DNA of 64,000 bases, from contig CAWUKT010000015.1 of NCBI GenBank assembly GCA_963923035.1, forward strand, positions 1 through 64,000. Direction: 5' to 3'. The notes beneath the pieces are model-generated. The model saw only the letters and a program-made list of their open reading frames with translations. It did not search any database and was not told the DNA's origin. The stretch comes from CAWUKT01 sp963923035 (GTDB lineage Bacteria; Bacteroidota; Bacteroidia; J057; JADKCL01). Positions 50,198 through 59,882 of this stretch are shown in pieces (the first letter of the stretch is position 1; each line of letters starts with the position of its first letter). Both the position numbers and the translations under genes were made by a program.

Positions 50198-53100
50198 TTA
50201 GAATGCGTTGAGGTCAAGCTGAGGCATCGTAGCGAAGAATTTGACAATCTTCTCGCCGAGTTCAAAACCATTCACGTGGATGATGTAGACACCGGAAGCA
50301 ACCGGCACACCATCTGCGTTTCTAAGGTCCCAACGCTGCTCAGGCGAGTCGGAGTCCTTGATAAAGGTCCGAATCAAGGTTCCATTCAGGGTGAAGATCT
50401 TGATGTCGCAACGCTGCGGCAGGTTGATCAGTTTCACCACCGTCTGGAGCTGAGATGCTTCGTAGGTACTGTATGCGTAGTAAGGGTTCGGAACAATGCG
50501 AACATCGTCCATCAAAGAGGCTTCTGCAACTTCACGGGCACCGGTTTGAGCGGAGATGTCAGAGGTCGAGAAGGTAAAGATGGGATAATCCATGGTTCCA
50601 CCGCGGCTGGTAAAGGGCTGGTTCACGCGGAGGCGAACGCGGGCCGTGGTCGGGATATTGTTCGGATCGTCGAAGCTGAAGTTAGGGTTCAGCATCGGGG
50701 TGCCTACCCAAGCAACGTGCTTGTAAATCTGACGCATGTCCGTAGTGGTATCGCCAGCAAAGTTGTTGTTCGGGTCCATCCAGAGCTGAGAACCGGAAGG
50801 TCCTTGGCCAAACTGGTTGTAATAGTTGGCAGCTTCACCGTTGGTGAGGTTGTCGCGGAGCGACTCACAGCCATCATAGGTGAGGTCGGTCACATAGACG
50901 AAGTGGCGTCCACCAGCGGACTGGCCGTTCGGGCCGAAGCTGGAAGTCGGGTTCCACAGCATATCGTCACCGTTGTTCACCTTGTCCCAGCTGTTCTCGC
51001 CGAAGAAGATGTTCAGACGACGTCCGGTGTTGACATCAATGGCGTAACCGGGGAAGTAGCTGAAGCCTTGGTTGGCGATGCTAATCGTATCATTGGGGTT
51101 GTCGGGGCCATTGGCACCGCGAGAATCGATGGAGAGGCTCCAACGGGCACTCATCGGGAAGGCTCCGGAGCTCAACTGACGGTCGGAAGCAGTTTCAACA
51201 ACTACACAACGGGACCAATCATCAGGATTGGAGGTGAAGATAATGTCAATGTCCGGGAGATCATCAAGGTTGATGGCCGAATCAGAGTTCAACGTACGGG
51301 CGTTGTTGGCCTGGGCGATTTCTACCCCAGGAGAGATATTACCCGACTGGTCGCCGTTCTGGAAGCTCCGTGCCATACAGAAAGGAGCCCATACACCACC
51401 GAGGATCGATTCGAAGTTTTCTTCAGGATCGTAAATCCGGTCAGCCTTGAGGGGGTTGGAGGTGTTACCAACACCACGGTCGGTTTCCTCAGAACCAGCC
51501 AGCAGCCAGTTCCAGATGCCCAACCCATCGTTGTCAGGGTTGCCAGCCAACCAAGCGTTCAACGGATCGTCGTAAACGATTTCCGCATTGATCACACCGT
51601 TGATGGCGGTATCACCGGAAGTCCGGGGATTGCGAACCGAGATCGAAATGCCGTGGCCTTCGACCGGGCGCTCGATTCCGCTCAGCGGAATCGGACGGAA
51701 CTCTTCGCGGTTGCCAAAGGAACCGCGGATCACACGCTTGACATAAGTCGAGCGGGCAACCTGCTGAGAGCTCTCCGTCAGGAACCATTCGATGAAGGTA
51801 GAGTCAATGATATAGTTGGAAGCATCTCTAAACACAATCGTGTCTACCGTGCCTTCAAATTGATCTTCGACCACTTCCAGGCGGTAATCGCCCCCCGTGA
51901 CACCTTTCGGATCAATGACCTTGACCTGTACCGGCGCGCGGCCAGCCTCGTAGACCAAAGTTCCAACAGAGTCATTGTTCAGGATATTGTTGATGGTAGC
52001 CGAGGTCAATTCAACATCGTTGCCACCGTTACCAACACCAGAGATTTGCGTGATTTGCAGGCCATCGCCATAGTCAGCGCCAACCGTGGTTCCGAAGTTT
52101 TCGAAATCAATCGGGTGAGGCATTGCGGAGGTGTTGACAAAGAAGCGGTTACCCTGGACAAACTGGCGACCATCCGAAGAGGTGTCGTTGTAAGCGTAAG
52201 CCAGGATTCCGTAGTAGTAAGTCGTATAGTTCTTCAGACGACGGTCATCGCCAGAAGCAAACTGGTCGTCCGTTACACTGATCGAGTTAAAAATCCCTTC
52301 GTTTGCTCCCTGTACCATGACTTCATCGACAATGACCGGCTGGGCAAGTCCACCGACGGTTTGCTCCGTCCGGTTGACAATCGCAGTCACATCATCCTCA
52401 ATGTCACACTGGGCAACAATCCGAGCGAGGTCGGTATTGAACAGGTCACTTGCAGAAACAGAGGCGTCTCTCAGCTGATAAAGGATATAACCTTGGAAGC
52501 GGAAGAGGGAGTCAGGAGAATTGCTGGTCGCGAGAACCGGGTCAACCTGAAGGTAGGACTCATTGTAGTTGTTGTACAGGTCAGCCTTCTGATCAGGATA
52601 GGTCCAAGACAGCATCAATTCACTGTCGTATTCAGCGATGGTGAGTTCCGGTGCATCCGGACCATCCAACAACTGGAAGTCGTTGTCGAAGAGGGCCTGG
52701 GCAACGTCATCCGCAGACAACAGTTCACACACAGAACCGAGGTTATCATTGTAGAACCCACGGGCCCAAACAGCACCCGTAATAATGTCGTTCACAGCAC
52801 CAGGCTGGAGCGTAAACGGACCAGCCGACTGGAGGAAACGACGGTCAAACGGCTGGTTGCCGGCAGAGGCTTCAGACCAACCGACCTGGACACCACCACA
52901 GAAACCTGCGTCACCCGGGAACATATAATCCGTTTCAGGACCGGGAGCGGTAGGTGCATAACCATTCTGGCCGTTGTCTACCATCCGGGAACCATCTTTC
53001 CAGAATCCACGGAGATAACCGTAGAAGTGGGTTGCTACTTCCGGGTTACCCCGGAGAGAGAAGTCGTTTTCATAGTAAACGAAGCGCTGCATCGGGAGAC

Positions 53101-54178
53101 GGGTTCCGTTGTCCCCAAAAGGACCCTGGAAGAAGTCCATACCCAGTGCCGGCGGGTTGGCGCCATAACCAGCAGCCGTACCATCCACAGAGTTACCATT
53201 GTATGCGAAGCCAAGACCACGAACCGTGTCACAGCCTACATAGTCATCCGCAAAGTTTCCAATGTCGGCGTCCACCCACTGTCCCATGAAGGTTTCGTTC
53301 AGGGTGATGTTCGACTTGTTGATAACGTTGTACTTGTAGAAGGTCATGTCGTTGATCGCATTCGCAGTAGAGAATGCAAACGCCAACATCGAGATTTCAA
53401 GACCGATGGCTTCACCACCCGTCTCCGTGTGGACATCACCTTTGTCGTTGATGATCCACCAGATAGCCATGTCAGGCTCACCACCACCGTCTACGGGCTG
53501 AATGTCGGGATAGTCACCGGCTTCAGGCGTATAGGTCAGGTTGTCGCCGTCATAGTCCACAAACGGAGCGAGGGCCAGACGGTTTCCGTCAGCGTCTTCG
53601 CCGTAAGCAGGCCAGTTCTTAACGGCCGGATAGTCATCGAGGTTGACTGCGGCCCCACCACTTTCGAAAGCGGCGTAAGCAGCACGGAAGGCGTCGATCT
53701 CAGCTTTGGTGATTTTGTAGTGGTCATCCCACTGCTCACAAGTGACATCGTCAATCGCGGCACCACCATCGGTGAGGGGGCCAGGCCAGAAGTCGTTACC
53801 ACTCTGGCGGTAGGTCTGAGCTGCGATGCGCAGCTGACCGGATTCATCTACACCACCGATCCAAAGGGAGCCGGCGAAGGAGGAGTGCTTGGCGGATGCA
53901 GCCTCGGAAGCGGGCAGCTTGGGTACCTCATAACGAGGCTGGCCCACGAGGTCCCACCAGAAGTCACCCCCGTTGTGGATCAGGGCCCGGACGTTGTTCA
54001 CGTCCAGTTCAGTTGAGGAACTAGCCGGGGCACAAGAGGCTGCCGTACGAAGCCCTTTGTTGCTAGAGCGCTTTTGTCCGATGTTCTCCTTTCCGAAGAG
54101 ATAGGAGGAACTCAGAACAGCAAGTGCAAGTAGGCTGATTCCGGTTCGGAGAATATTTTTTCTGAATTTCATCTTCAT
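50198..54178 (-). CDS. large secreted protein with T9SS-type C-terminus
   Basis: A 1326-residue exported protein with a signal-like N-terminus (LLALAVLSSSYLFG). The bulk is beta-rich, with many N, D and G residues and no domain I recognise. The C-terminus (last 95 residues) is a type A-like sorting domain: VRIVPNPYYAYSTYE, CDIKIFTLNGTLIRTF, SGVYIIHVNG, GEKIVKFF. It lies 7 bp after a TonB receptor gene and 11 bp before a PorV/PorQ-like gene. The tight spacing suggests that the receptor, this protein and the PorV-like protein act together on the surface. Ligand and fold unknown. Confidence 0.85.
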   Translation of the reverse strand: MKMKFRKNILRTGISLLALAVLSSSYLFGKENIGQKRSSNKGLRTAASCAPASSSTELDVNNVRALIHNGGDFWWDLVGQPRYEVPKLPASEAASAKHSSFAGSLWIGGVDESGQLRIAAQTYRQSGNDFWPGPLTDGGAAIDDVTCEQWDDHYKITKAEIDAFRAAYAAFESGGAAVNLDDYPAVKNWPAYGEDADGNRLALAPFVDYDGDNLTYTPEAGDYPDIQPVDGGGEPDMAIWWIINDKGDVHTETGGEAIGLEISMLAFAFSTANAINDMTFYKYNVINKSNITLNETFMGQWVDADIGNFADDYVGCDTVRGLGFAYNGNSVDGTAAGYGANPPALGMDFFQGPFGDNGTRLPMQRFVYYENDFSLRGNPEVATHFYGYLRGFWKDGSRMVDNGQNGYAPTAPGPETDYMFPGDAGFCGGVQVGWSEASAGNQPFDRRFLQSAGPFTLQPGAVNDIITGAVWARGFYNDNLGSVCELLSADDVAQALFDNDFQLLDGPDAPELTIAEYDSELMLSWTYPDQKADLYNNYNESYLQVDPVLATSNSPDSLFRFQGYILYQLRDASVSASDLFNTDLARIVAQCDIEDDVTAIVNRTEQTVGGLAQPVIVDEVMVQGANEGIFNSISVTDDQFASGDDRRLKNYTTYYYGILAYAYNDTSSDGRQFVQGNRFFVNTSAMPHPIDFENFGTTVGADYGDGLQITQISGVGNGGNDVELTSATINNILNNDSVGTLVYEAGRAPVQVKVIDPKGVTGGDYRLEVVEDQFEGTVDTIVFRDASNYIIDSTFIEWFLTESSQQVARSTYVKRVIRGSFGNREEFRPIPLSGIERPVEGHGISISVRNPRTSGDTAINGVINAEIVYDDPLNAWLAGNPDNDGLGIWNWLLAGSEETDRGVGNTSNPLKADRIYDPEENFESILGGVWAPFCMARSFQNGDQSGNISPGVEIAQANNARTLNSDSAINLDDLPDIDIIFTSNPDDWSRCVVVETASDRQLSSGAFPMSARWSLSIDSRGANGPDNPNDTISIANQGFSYFPGYAIDVNTGRRLNIFFGENSWDKVNNGDDMLWNPTSSFGPNGQSAGGRHFVYVTDLTYDGCESLRDNLTNGEAANYYNQFGQGPSGSQLWMDPNNNFAGDTTTDMRQIYKHVAWVGTPMLNPNFSFDDPNNIPTTARVRLRVNQPFTSRGGTMDYPIFTFSTSDISAQTGAREVAEASLMDDVRIVPNPYYAYSTYEASQLQTVVKLINLPQRCDIKIFTLNGTLIRTFIKDSDSPEQRWDLRNADGVPVASGVYIIHVNGFELGEKIVKFFATMPQLDLNAF

Positions 54179-54185
54179 GCTATGA

Positions 54186-57100
54186 TTAGAAGCTGAATTG
54201 GATTCCTAAACGAATACGACGCGGGAGGCTGAAGTTGTTGGGGTTATCAGCCCGCAGTTGGTACAGGTACTGGAAGGAGGTGGGGTCAATCTGAGCAGCA
54301 ACCTGCTGCTGGCCGACACCCGTTGCAAGGTAACCGTCGTCGTCGGGCAGACCGGAAGTCCGGTATACGTTCAGGACGTTGGCGGTATTCAATGCGTTCA
54401 ATACCTGGAGGTAGACGTTAAAGTCAAAAGCACGGCTGGTCATGATGTTACCGCGGCTGTCCTTCATCGGGTTGCCACTGTCATCCATCTTGTCCTTGCC
54501 ACCGAGGATGAAGCTCTTGTCGATCTTCAGGTCGATCCGCACCTGCGGGGGAAGGCGGCTACCGTTCGGAGTACCTTCGAGCTGGATGTTCTGGTTTACA
54601 CCACCCTGAACGTCTGCATTGTTCGGGAGGCTGTTCCGGGAGTAAGGAGTACCGGAACCGAAGTAAACCGTTGCGTTGGCACCAGCATTGCTGAGCGGAT
54701 AGATGGTCTTTTCACCAAGGTTGATGGCCGGACCTTTATTGCGACCGAAGAAACGGTAGTCAAAGTTTCCAGAGATACGGTGACGCTGGTCAAAGTTCAG
54801 CGGAATCAGCGTACGAATGGCGGCAAAGCCGTCCACAGCGTTCAGAGCGTTCCGTGAGGAGGAGAAGTTAGAACCAGTACCATTGGCAAACTGCAGGTTG
54901 TAGCTGGCCTGGAAGCGGAGGTTCTTGACCCGAAGCATGTTCAAGGCGAAGGTGAAGCCTTTAACGGTACCAAAGTCGATGTTATCGAAAGAGGTATAAG
55001 TGGTCGGATATGCGTCCTGGAAGTTCCGGGACTGGAGCATGTTCCGCATCTCACGATAGAAAGCCGAGATGGACAGGGCCATCAGGTCGCTCAACTTCTG
55101 CTTGAAACCAACTTCGTAGTCGATGGTCTGAACCGGCTCGAGGTTCGGGTTGGTCACCTGAATGGTAGCGTTGTTGGCGAGGAAGAAGTAATCAGCCAAC
55201 TGGCCTGCGAGAGCAGAACCAGATCCGGCGCCGGTCTGACCCGGACGCTGGGTAAGGACGTCGTAGTGAGCAAAGAATACAGCTTCACCGGAAATCGGGA
55301 AGGAGAAGGACAGACGCGGCATGATGGTGGTCTGCGGCGTGTAGTCTTCAAAGGATTCAATGGTGATCTCGTCGTCCTTGATGTGGGGCTGAACTTCACC
55401 ACCAGAACGCAGGCTGGCAGAAGAAGTCGGGGCACCAGAGGCGTCATACCAAATGTCCGTTTCCGGATCCCGGTAACCTACGAAGGCAGTCGGGTTGGTA
55501 GCGTCGTCCATATAAGGAACCCAGTTGTTCGGGATATTTTCCGGCTGAGGAATGCCCAACAGCTGGTGGGATTCAGCAGCAGTGAAAGTCGGGAAGAGGG
55601 AGAACTCATCCTTCAGTACCTTTTGGTTGGCGTCGAAACGGTCAACCCGGACACCGACGTTGAAGATGATGTCTTCCAATTCAAACTTATCCTGGATAAA
55701 GCCGGAGATATAAGTCGGGGCGAAAGCGTTCATCGGACGGTTCAGAGGATCGTCGAAGAAGCGCTCTTCAGCCTGGCGAGAGGTCGGATTGCCCTGGAAG
55801 TCGTAACCGTAGTAGTTCACGAACTGGTTACCATCGTTCAGCAATTCATCAGCGCTGAACATATCCAGGGAGAAGGTTCCGGGATCGAGGTTGTCCACGA
55901 CGATGAAGTCAGTGCCATCGACGGGCAGACCCAGCTGCGTCCGGAGGTTCCGGTCAAAGTCAGACTGGTCGCCAGCGGAGTACAGCAACGGAGCGTTCAC
56001 CGTATCGAGGAAGTAACCGTCCTGGGTCACGAGGCTCCAGGTAGCGGGGTTCGGATCGATACCCGTCAGGTGACGGTTGGTGAGCTGACGCATATAACCC
56101 CAGAGGGCGCGGGCAGCAACACCGTAGAAGCGTTCCTGACGCTGTTCAAATTCAAAACCAACTTTAATGCTGTGGCCTTTGAATTCACCCGAAGCCTGAC
56201 CGGTCAAGCGGAACTGCTCATAAAGGGTCTTGGTATAACCACCCTGCGCAGCGCCGGGGCCACTCCAAAGCGAGTAAACCGAAGCGGGGCTTTCACCGTT
56301 CCGAAGACCACCGTAGAAGCGGAGCAGGTCAAGGTTGTCAACCTGGTTGGTCTGGAGACCGGTGAAGGGGTTGGTGATACCGTTATTTTCGACGAAGTCG
56401 AAGATGAACTCATTGTAACCAGCCATGAGCGGGTTTCTGGAGTTCGTGGGATCAAAAGAAAGGTTGGTCGGAGAGAAACCAGCCGTGATATAATAGCCAC
56501 TGGAAGAAACGGCGCTGTTGTGCTCATCGGCGTTGGCGATGGGATCGACAAAGCGGTAGATCGGCTGGAGATCGAAGTCAAATGCACCGAGGTAACCGTA
56601 GTCGAAGATGTTCCGCTGGTGGACATCGTGCATGAATTCACGCTCCCAACGGGTGTAGTCCGCCTGAATCTGGTAGTACAGGTTTTGGACTTCGCTGTCT
56701 TCGGAAGTTTGCAGGTTCTGCTGCAAACGGGCCCAAGCCCGGTACTGGCTGTTCCGCTGGTACTGGTTGGCGTCCCGCGCGAACAACGAGTTGCTCAGGC
56801 TCCACACGTAGTTATTGGTGAAGTTATAGGTACCACCCAGTTTCACGATCAGGTTGTTGGTCGGAGCAAAGTCGAGACGACCATTGACCCGGATGATTTG
56901 GTTTTGGCCGTTGATCTTCGCCCGGGAGTTCTCGATCATGTCCGGCGTAACCGTGTTGGCGCGCTGGATAAAGAAGTTGCCGGACTCGTCCAGCGTAAGA
57001 GGATTGCTACGGAAATCGTCATAAAACTCATCGCGGAGTTTAATGACACCACCTTGAGCCGGATCGTCATCCGCAGTCAACTGGCCTTCAGCGGCGATGA

Positions 57101-57914
57101 AGAAGCCAAGGATCGGACGCTCGTAGTTGAGCGTAGAATCGTAGCGACTCCAAATCGGACCGGAAAGGTCAAGTGAAAGAAGGTTGTAACCGTAGCCATC
57201 GATGAATTGGCTGGTCAGAATCTCAGCACCACCGGAAAGACGGTAGCTGGGAGCTGCCGTGGTGATGGAGATGATACCACCCGTAACGTCACCGTATTCT
57301 GCCGGGGTACCCCCGGTGATTACAGTAAGGTTACCAATGGCTTTCTGCGGAAGACCCGTGGTCCCCCGCACCTTGACCCCATCAACGAAGTATGTCGTGG
57401 CATTGCCACGACCACCGCGCATACTGAGGCCACCGCCGTCATCAGCCTGGTAAACCCCAGGGACGATCGCCGCCAGGGTGTTAATATTTCGAATACCAAT
57501 TTGCTGCACCTCCTCTTTGGAGAGCGAGCCACCTACAGTGGTGTTGTCAATCGGGATGGTTTCAGTAATCTCGACCGTCTGCATTTCGACGCCCGTTTGA
57601 ATTACCAAATCGACCGGAACCGTTTTGTTGGCCGCCACTACAATACCAGTGGCCAAAACGGTGTTCCCTGCAAAGGATGCTTTTACATCGTACGTTCCCG
57701 GGGACACAGGTGCAATGCTAAATGCCCCATCTTCTTTGGTATTCGCACCACCCTTAATGACGTCGTTTTGCAAGATAACTACCGTGGCAAATTCAACTGC
57801 GGCGCCCGTTTCGTCGGTCACCTTACCCTTGATTTTACCATCGGATTGTTGAGCAAAAGCAGACGAACATAGTAACAGGCATGCTACTACCCATAGTCCG
57901 ACTCGTTTGATCAT
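54186..57914 (-). CDS. TonB-dependent receptor of the outer-membrane cassette
   Basis: A 1242-residue TonB-dependent receptor. After a signal peptide (about 1-21, SSAFAQ) come a carboxypeptidase-regulatory-like domain (about 25-105, KIKGKVTDETGAAVEFATVVILQ), a plug domain (about 120-260, with TVGGSLSKEEVQQIGIRNINTLAAIVPGVYQ in part and SMRGGRGNATTYFVDGVKV) and a very large barrel ending RIRLGIQFSF. The start at 57914 (MIKRVGLW) is preferred over a longer frame. It is the first gene of a three-gene operon with a secreted protein and a PorV-like protein. The ligand is not indicated. Confidence 0.92.
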   Translation of the reverse strand: MIKRVGLWVVACLLLCSSAFAQQSDGKIKGKVTDETGAAVEFATVVILQNDVIKGGANTKEDGAFSIAPVSPGTYDVKASFAGNTVLATGIVVAANKTVPVDLVIQTGVEMQTVEITETIPIDNTTVGGSLSKEEVQQIGIRNINTLAAIVPGVYQADDGGGLSMRGGRGNATTYFVDGVKVRGTTGLPQKAIGNLTVITGGTPAEYGDVTGGIISITTAAPSYRLSGGAEILTSQFIDGYGYNLLSLDLSGPIWSRYDSTLNYERPILGFFIAAEGQLTADDDPAQGGVIKLRDEFYDDFRSNPLTLDESGNFFIQRANTVTPDMIENSRAKINGQNQIIRVNGRLDFAPTNNLIVKLGGTYNFTNNYVWSLSNSLFARDANQYQRNSQYRAWARLQQNLQTSEDSEVQNLYYQIQADYTRWEREFMHDVHQRNIFDYGYLGAFDFDLQPIYRFVDPIANADEHNSAVSSSGYYITAGFSPTNLSFDPTNSRNPLMAGYNEFIFDFVENNGITNPFTGLQTNQVDNLDLLRFYGGLRNGESPASVYSLWSGPGAAQGGYTKTLYEQFRLTGQASGEFKGHSIKVGFEFEQRQERFYGVAARALWGYMRQLTNRHLTGIDPNPATWSLVTQDGYFLDTVNAPLLYSAGDQSDFDRNLRTQLGLPVDGTDFIVVDNLDPGTFSLDMFSADELLNDGNQFVNYYGYDFQGNPTSRQAEERFFDDPLNRPMNAFAPTYISGFIQDKFELEDIIFNVGVRVDRFDANQKVLKDEFSLFPTFTAAESHQLLGIPQPENIPNNWVPYMDDATNPTAFVGYRDPETDIWYDASGAPTSSASLRSGGEVQPHIKDDEITIESFEDYTPQTTIMPRLSFSFPISGEAVFFAHYDVLTQRPGQTGAGSGSALAGQLADYFFLANNATIQVTNPNLEPVQTIDYEVGFKQKLSDLMALSISAFYREMRNMLQSRNFQDAYPTTYTSFDNIDFGTVKGFTFALNMLRVKNLRFQASYNLQFANGTGSNFSSSRNALNAVDGFAAIRTLIPLNFDQRHRISGNFDYRFFGRNKGPAINLGEKTIYPLSNAGANATVYFGSGTPYSRNSLPNNADVQGGVNQNIQLEGTPNGSRLPPQVRIDLKIDKSFILGGKDKMDDSGNPMKDSRGNIMTSRAFDFNVYLQVLNALNTANVLNVYRTSGLPDDDGYLATGVGQQQVAAQIDPTSFQYLYQLRADNPNNFSLPRRIRLGIQFSF

Positions 57915-58200
57915 AACCGTTGAATTAATTGTACTTCCAGTTTCAGGATAAACAGGATTAAAATTAGTAAAGGATTCGCAACACTTCCAAATAGGAGGAA
58001 ACAAAATGTTAGGCTCCCGATAATATTTAGAACATGAAAAGCATTCCGCGAGGATGCTTTTGGGTCGCGTTCCTTTTCTTCTGTGCCCAGACGCACTATC
58101 AAATATAGAAATCCTTACTCCTTGCACCACTAGTAATTTGGGGCTTGTATTACACAATTCGTCCCCCTATATTTCCCCTGAAATTCTACTTTTTTCCCGC
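57915..58200. other. divergent promoter region, no gene seen
   Basis: A 286-bp gap between the TonB receptor operon and a plus-strand helical-repeat gene. It must hold both promoters. I found no convincing TAnnTTTG at the right distance and no ORF or RNA gene that stands out. Confidence 0.5.
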
Positions 58201-59658
58201 ATGGAGCTGATTTATGACATCCTCAAGAAGCTGAAAAAGTTCGAACTGAGGCAAATACGAAACCATTTGGCCGCATCACCCTTTGAATTTGAGAAAGTGG
58301 GGAAGCTATTCGAACTGGTTACACGGTACAAGGACAAGGATGAAGCCTTCTTTTCGAATAAATTATACGGCAAAGACCCCGACAATACGTTTAGGGTTAC
58401 TAAGTCAAGACTTAAACGTCTGCTCGAAGACGTAGTGTTGAATGACAAGAGTTTGACCGGGTATTCAGCAAAATTTATCAACGCCAAGCTCCAAGCCGAA
58501 AAAAGATTGCTGCAAGGAGAGATTTTATTGGGCCGCGGCGCCTACCAGGCCAGCAAAAATCTCCTCCACCAAGTCATTGCCACCACCAAGAAATTTTCCC
58601 TCCACAACGAACGCTACCACGCCGAGATGCTCCTCCACCGAAACCAGAGTATCAACAAATCGGTCCGGGAATTTCAGCGCCATACCGAGGAACTCCTCGA
58701 ACTCAACCACATCAACTCGCTGGTGAACGAAGCGGCCATTCTCCATTATTCCGTCACCAACTTCCTCACCCGGATGTCCAAGAGCGATCCGGAGACCATG
58801 CAGGAGATCCAATCAAAGATCGAACGCATCCGCCAGGTCAGCGAGGAAACCAATTCGCCGCTCGCCCAATACTATTATCTCCTCTCCAATATCTACTTCC
58901 TCCAGTACAATTTTCGCTTCGAGGAAGCCATGGAGTATTGTCGGCTCCATTTGGAGTTGGTGGAAAAAGAACCGGCGGTCCATTCCCAGCAGCGGCTGGG
59001 CAGCGCGTATTTCCAAATGACCGAGACCTCCCTCCGCAGCGGCCACCTCAAGGAGGCCCAGGAATACGGCGACAAGACCCTCGCTTTTTTCTCCCCTGAA
59101 GAAACCAACTCCCTCATTGTCCTCGGTACCGCCTTCCGCATCGCTTTTTACGCCCAAAACTGGGAAAAGGCCGAGCAGATCGTCGACCAGGCCCTGAGTC
59201 ACCCGCGCTTCGAGGTCTCCGAATTCCGGGCGGCCATCTGGCACTATTATAAGACCTGCCTCTTGTTCCAGACCTCCCGGACGCGGGAAGCCCTCCGCCA
59301 ACTCAACGATGCGACGGCGCTCCTGTCCGACAAGGAAGGTTGGAACCTGACCTTCCGCCTCCAAGAAATCATGATCCTGTACGAAGCGGATATGTTCGAC
59401 CTGCTCGAGACGAAGATTCTGAACATGCGGCAGTTTGTGAAGCGGACCCAGAAAAACAGCAACCTTTACCGGCCGATGAAGCTGATCTCCATCCTGATGG
59501 AGTGGCACAAGAACAGCCTGAACCTGCCCGATACCGTCAAAAGCATCCAGCGGCAATTGCGTGATCTGCAGAGTTACCACGAGAACATTCCGTTTGACCC
59601 GGCGACGGGCGAGTTGATCCGGCTGGAGAATTGGATGGCGGAAAAGGTGGGGGCTTAA
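58201..59658 (+). CDS. helical-repeat (TPR-like) protein
   Basis: A 485-residue cytoplasmic protein without signal peptide. The first 100 residues (MELIYDILKKLKKFELRQIRNHLAASPFEFEKVGKLFELV, in part) form a mixed region, and the rest is a chain of paired helices like TPR or related repeats (for example EAMEYCRLHLELVEKEP and KEAQEYGDKTLAFFSPEE). The start at 58201 is chosen over a longer frame. Similar proteins are numerous in Saprospiria. Function unknown; protein-protein scaffolding is likely. Confidence 0.78.
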   Translation: MELIYDILKKLKKFELRQIRNHLAASPFEFEKVGKLFELVTRYKDKDEAFFSNKLYGKDPDNTFRVTKSRLKRLLEDVVLNDKSLTGYSAKFINAKLQAEKRLLQGEILLGRGAYQASKNLLHQVIATTKKFSLHNERYHAEMLLHRNQSINKSVREFQRHTEELLELNHINSLVNEAAILHYSVTNFLTRMSKSDPETMQEIQSKIERIRQVSEETNSPLAQYYYLLSNIYFLQYNFRFEEAMEYCRLHLELVEKEPAVHSQQRLGSAYFQMTETSLRSGHLKEAQEYGDKTLAFFSPEETNSLIVLGTAFRIAFYAQNWEKAEQIVDQALSHPRFEVSEFRAAIWHYYKTCLLFQTSRTREALRQLNDATALLSDKEGWNLTFRLQEIMILYEADMFDLLETKILNMRQFVKRTQKNSNLYRPMKLISILMEWHKNSLNLPDTVKSIQRQLRDLQSYHENIPFDPATGELIRLENWMAEKVGA

Positions 59659-59882
59659 AGCAAAAAAATCAGCACCGCCCAGGGTTCGCCCATATAGGGG
59701 CAATTGGGGGCAAATAAACCCAAAAAGGCCCTGATAATGCCAGCATAGTAGTCAATCCGACATTTAAAAAACCCTCCTTTAGCCACATACTTCCACAAGT
59801 CTGTCAAACAATCCCGCTCCTCGGCGAGTCTTCTGAGTGTAAAAACACTTGTTGTAATTATTTCACCCTCAATTATTTAGAC

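Noticed and set aside
50276..54016. Plus-strand frame of about 1246 codons opposite the large secreted protein
   Set aside because: Antisense shadow. The minus gene has a signal sequence and a T9SS C-terminus; the plus frame is V/R-rich noise.
55266..57176. Plus-strand frame of about 636 codons opposite the second TonB receptor
   Set aside because: Antisense shadow of a clear receptor gene.
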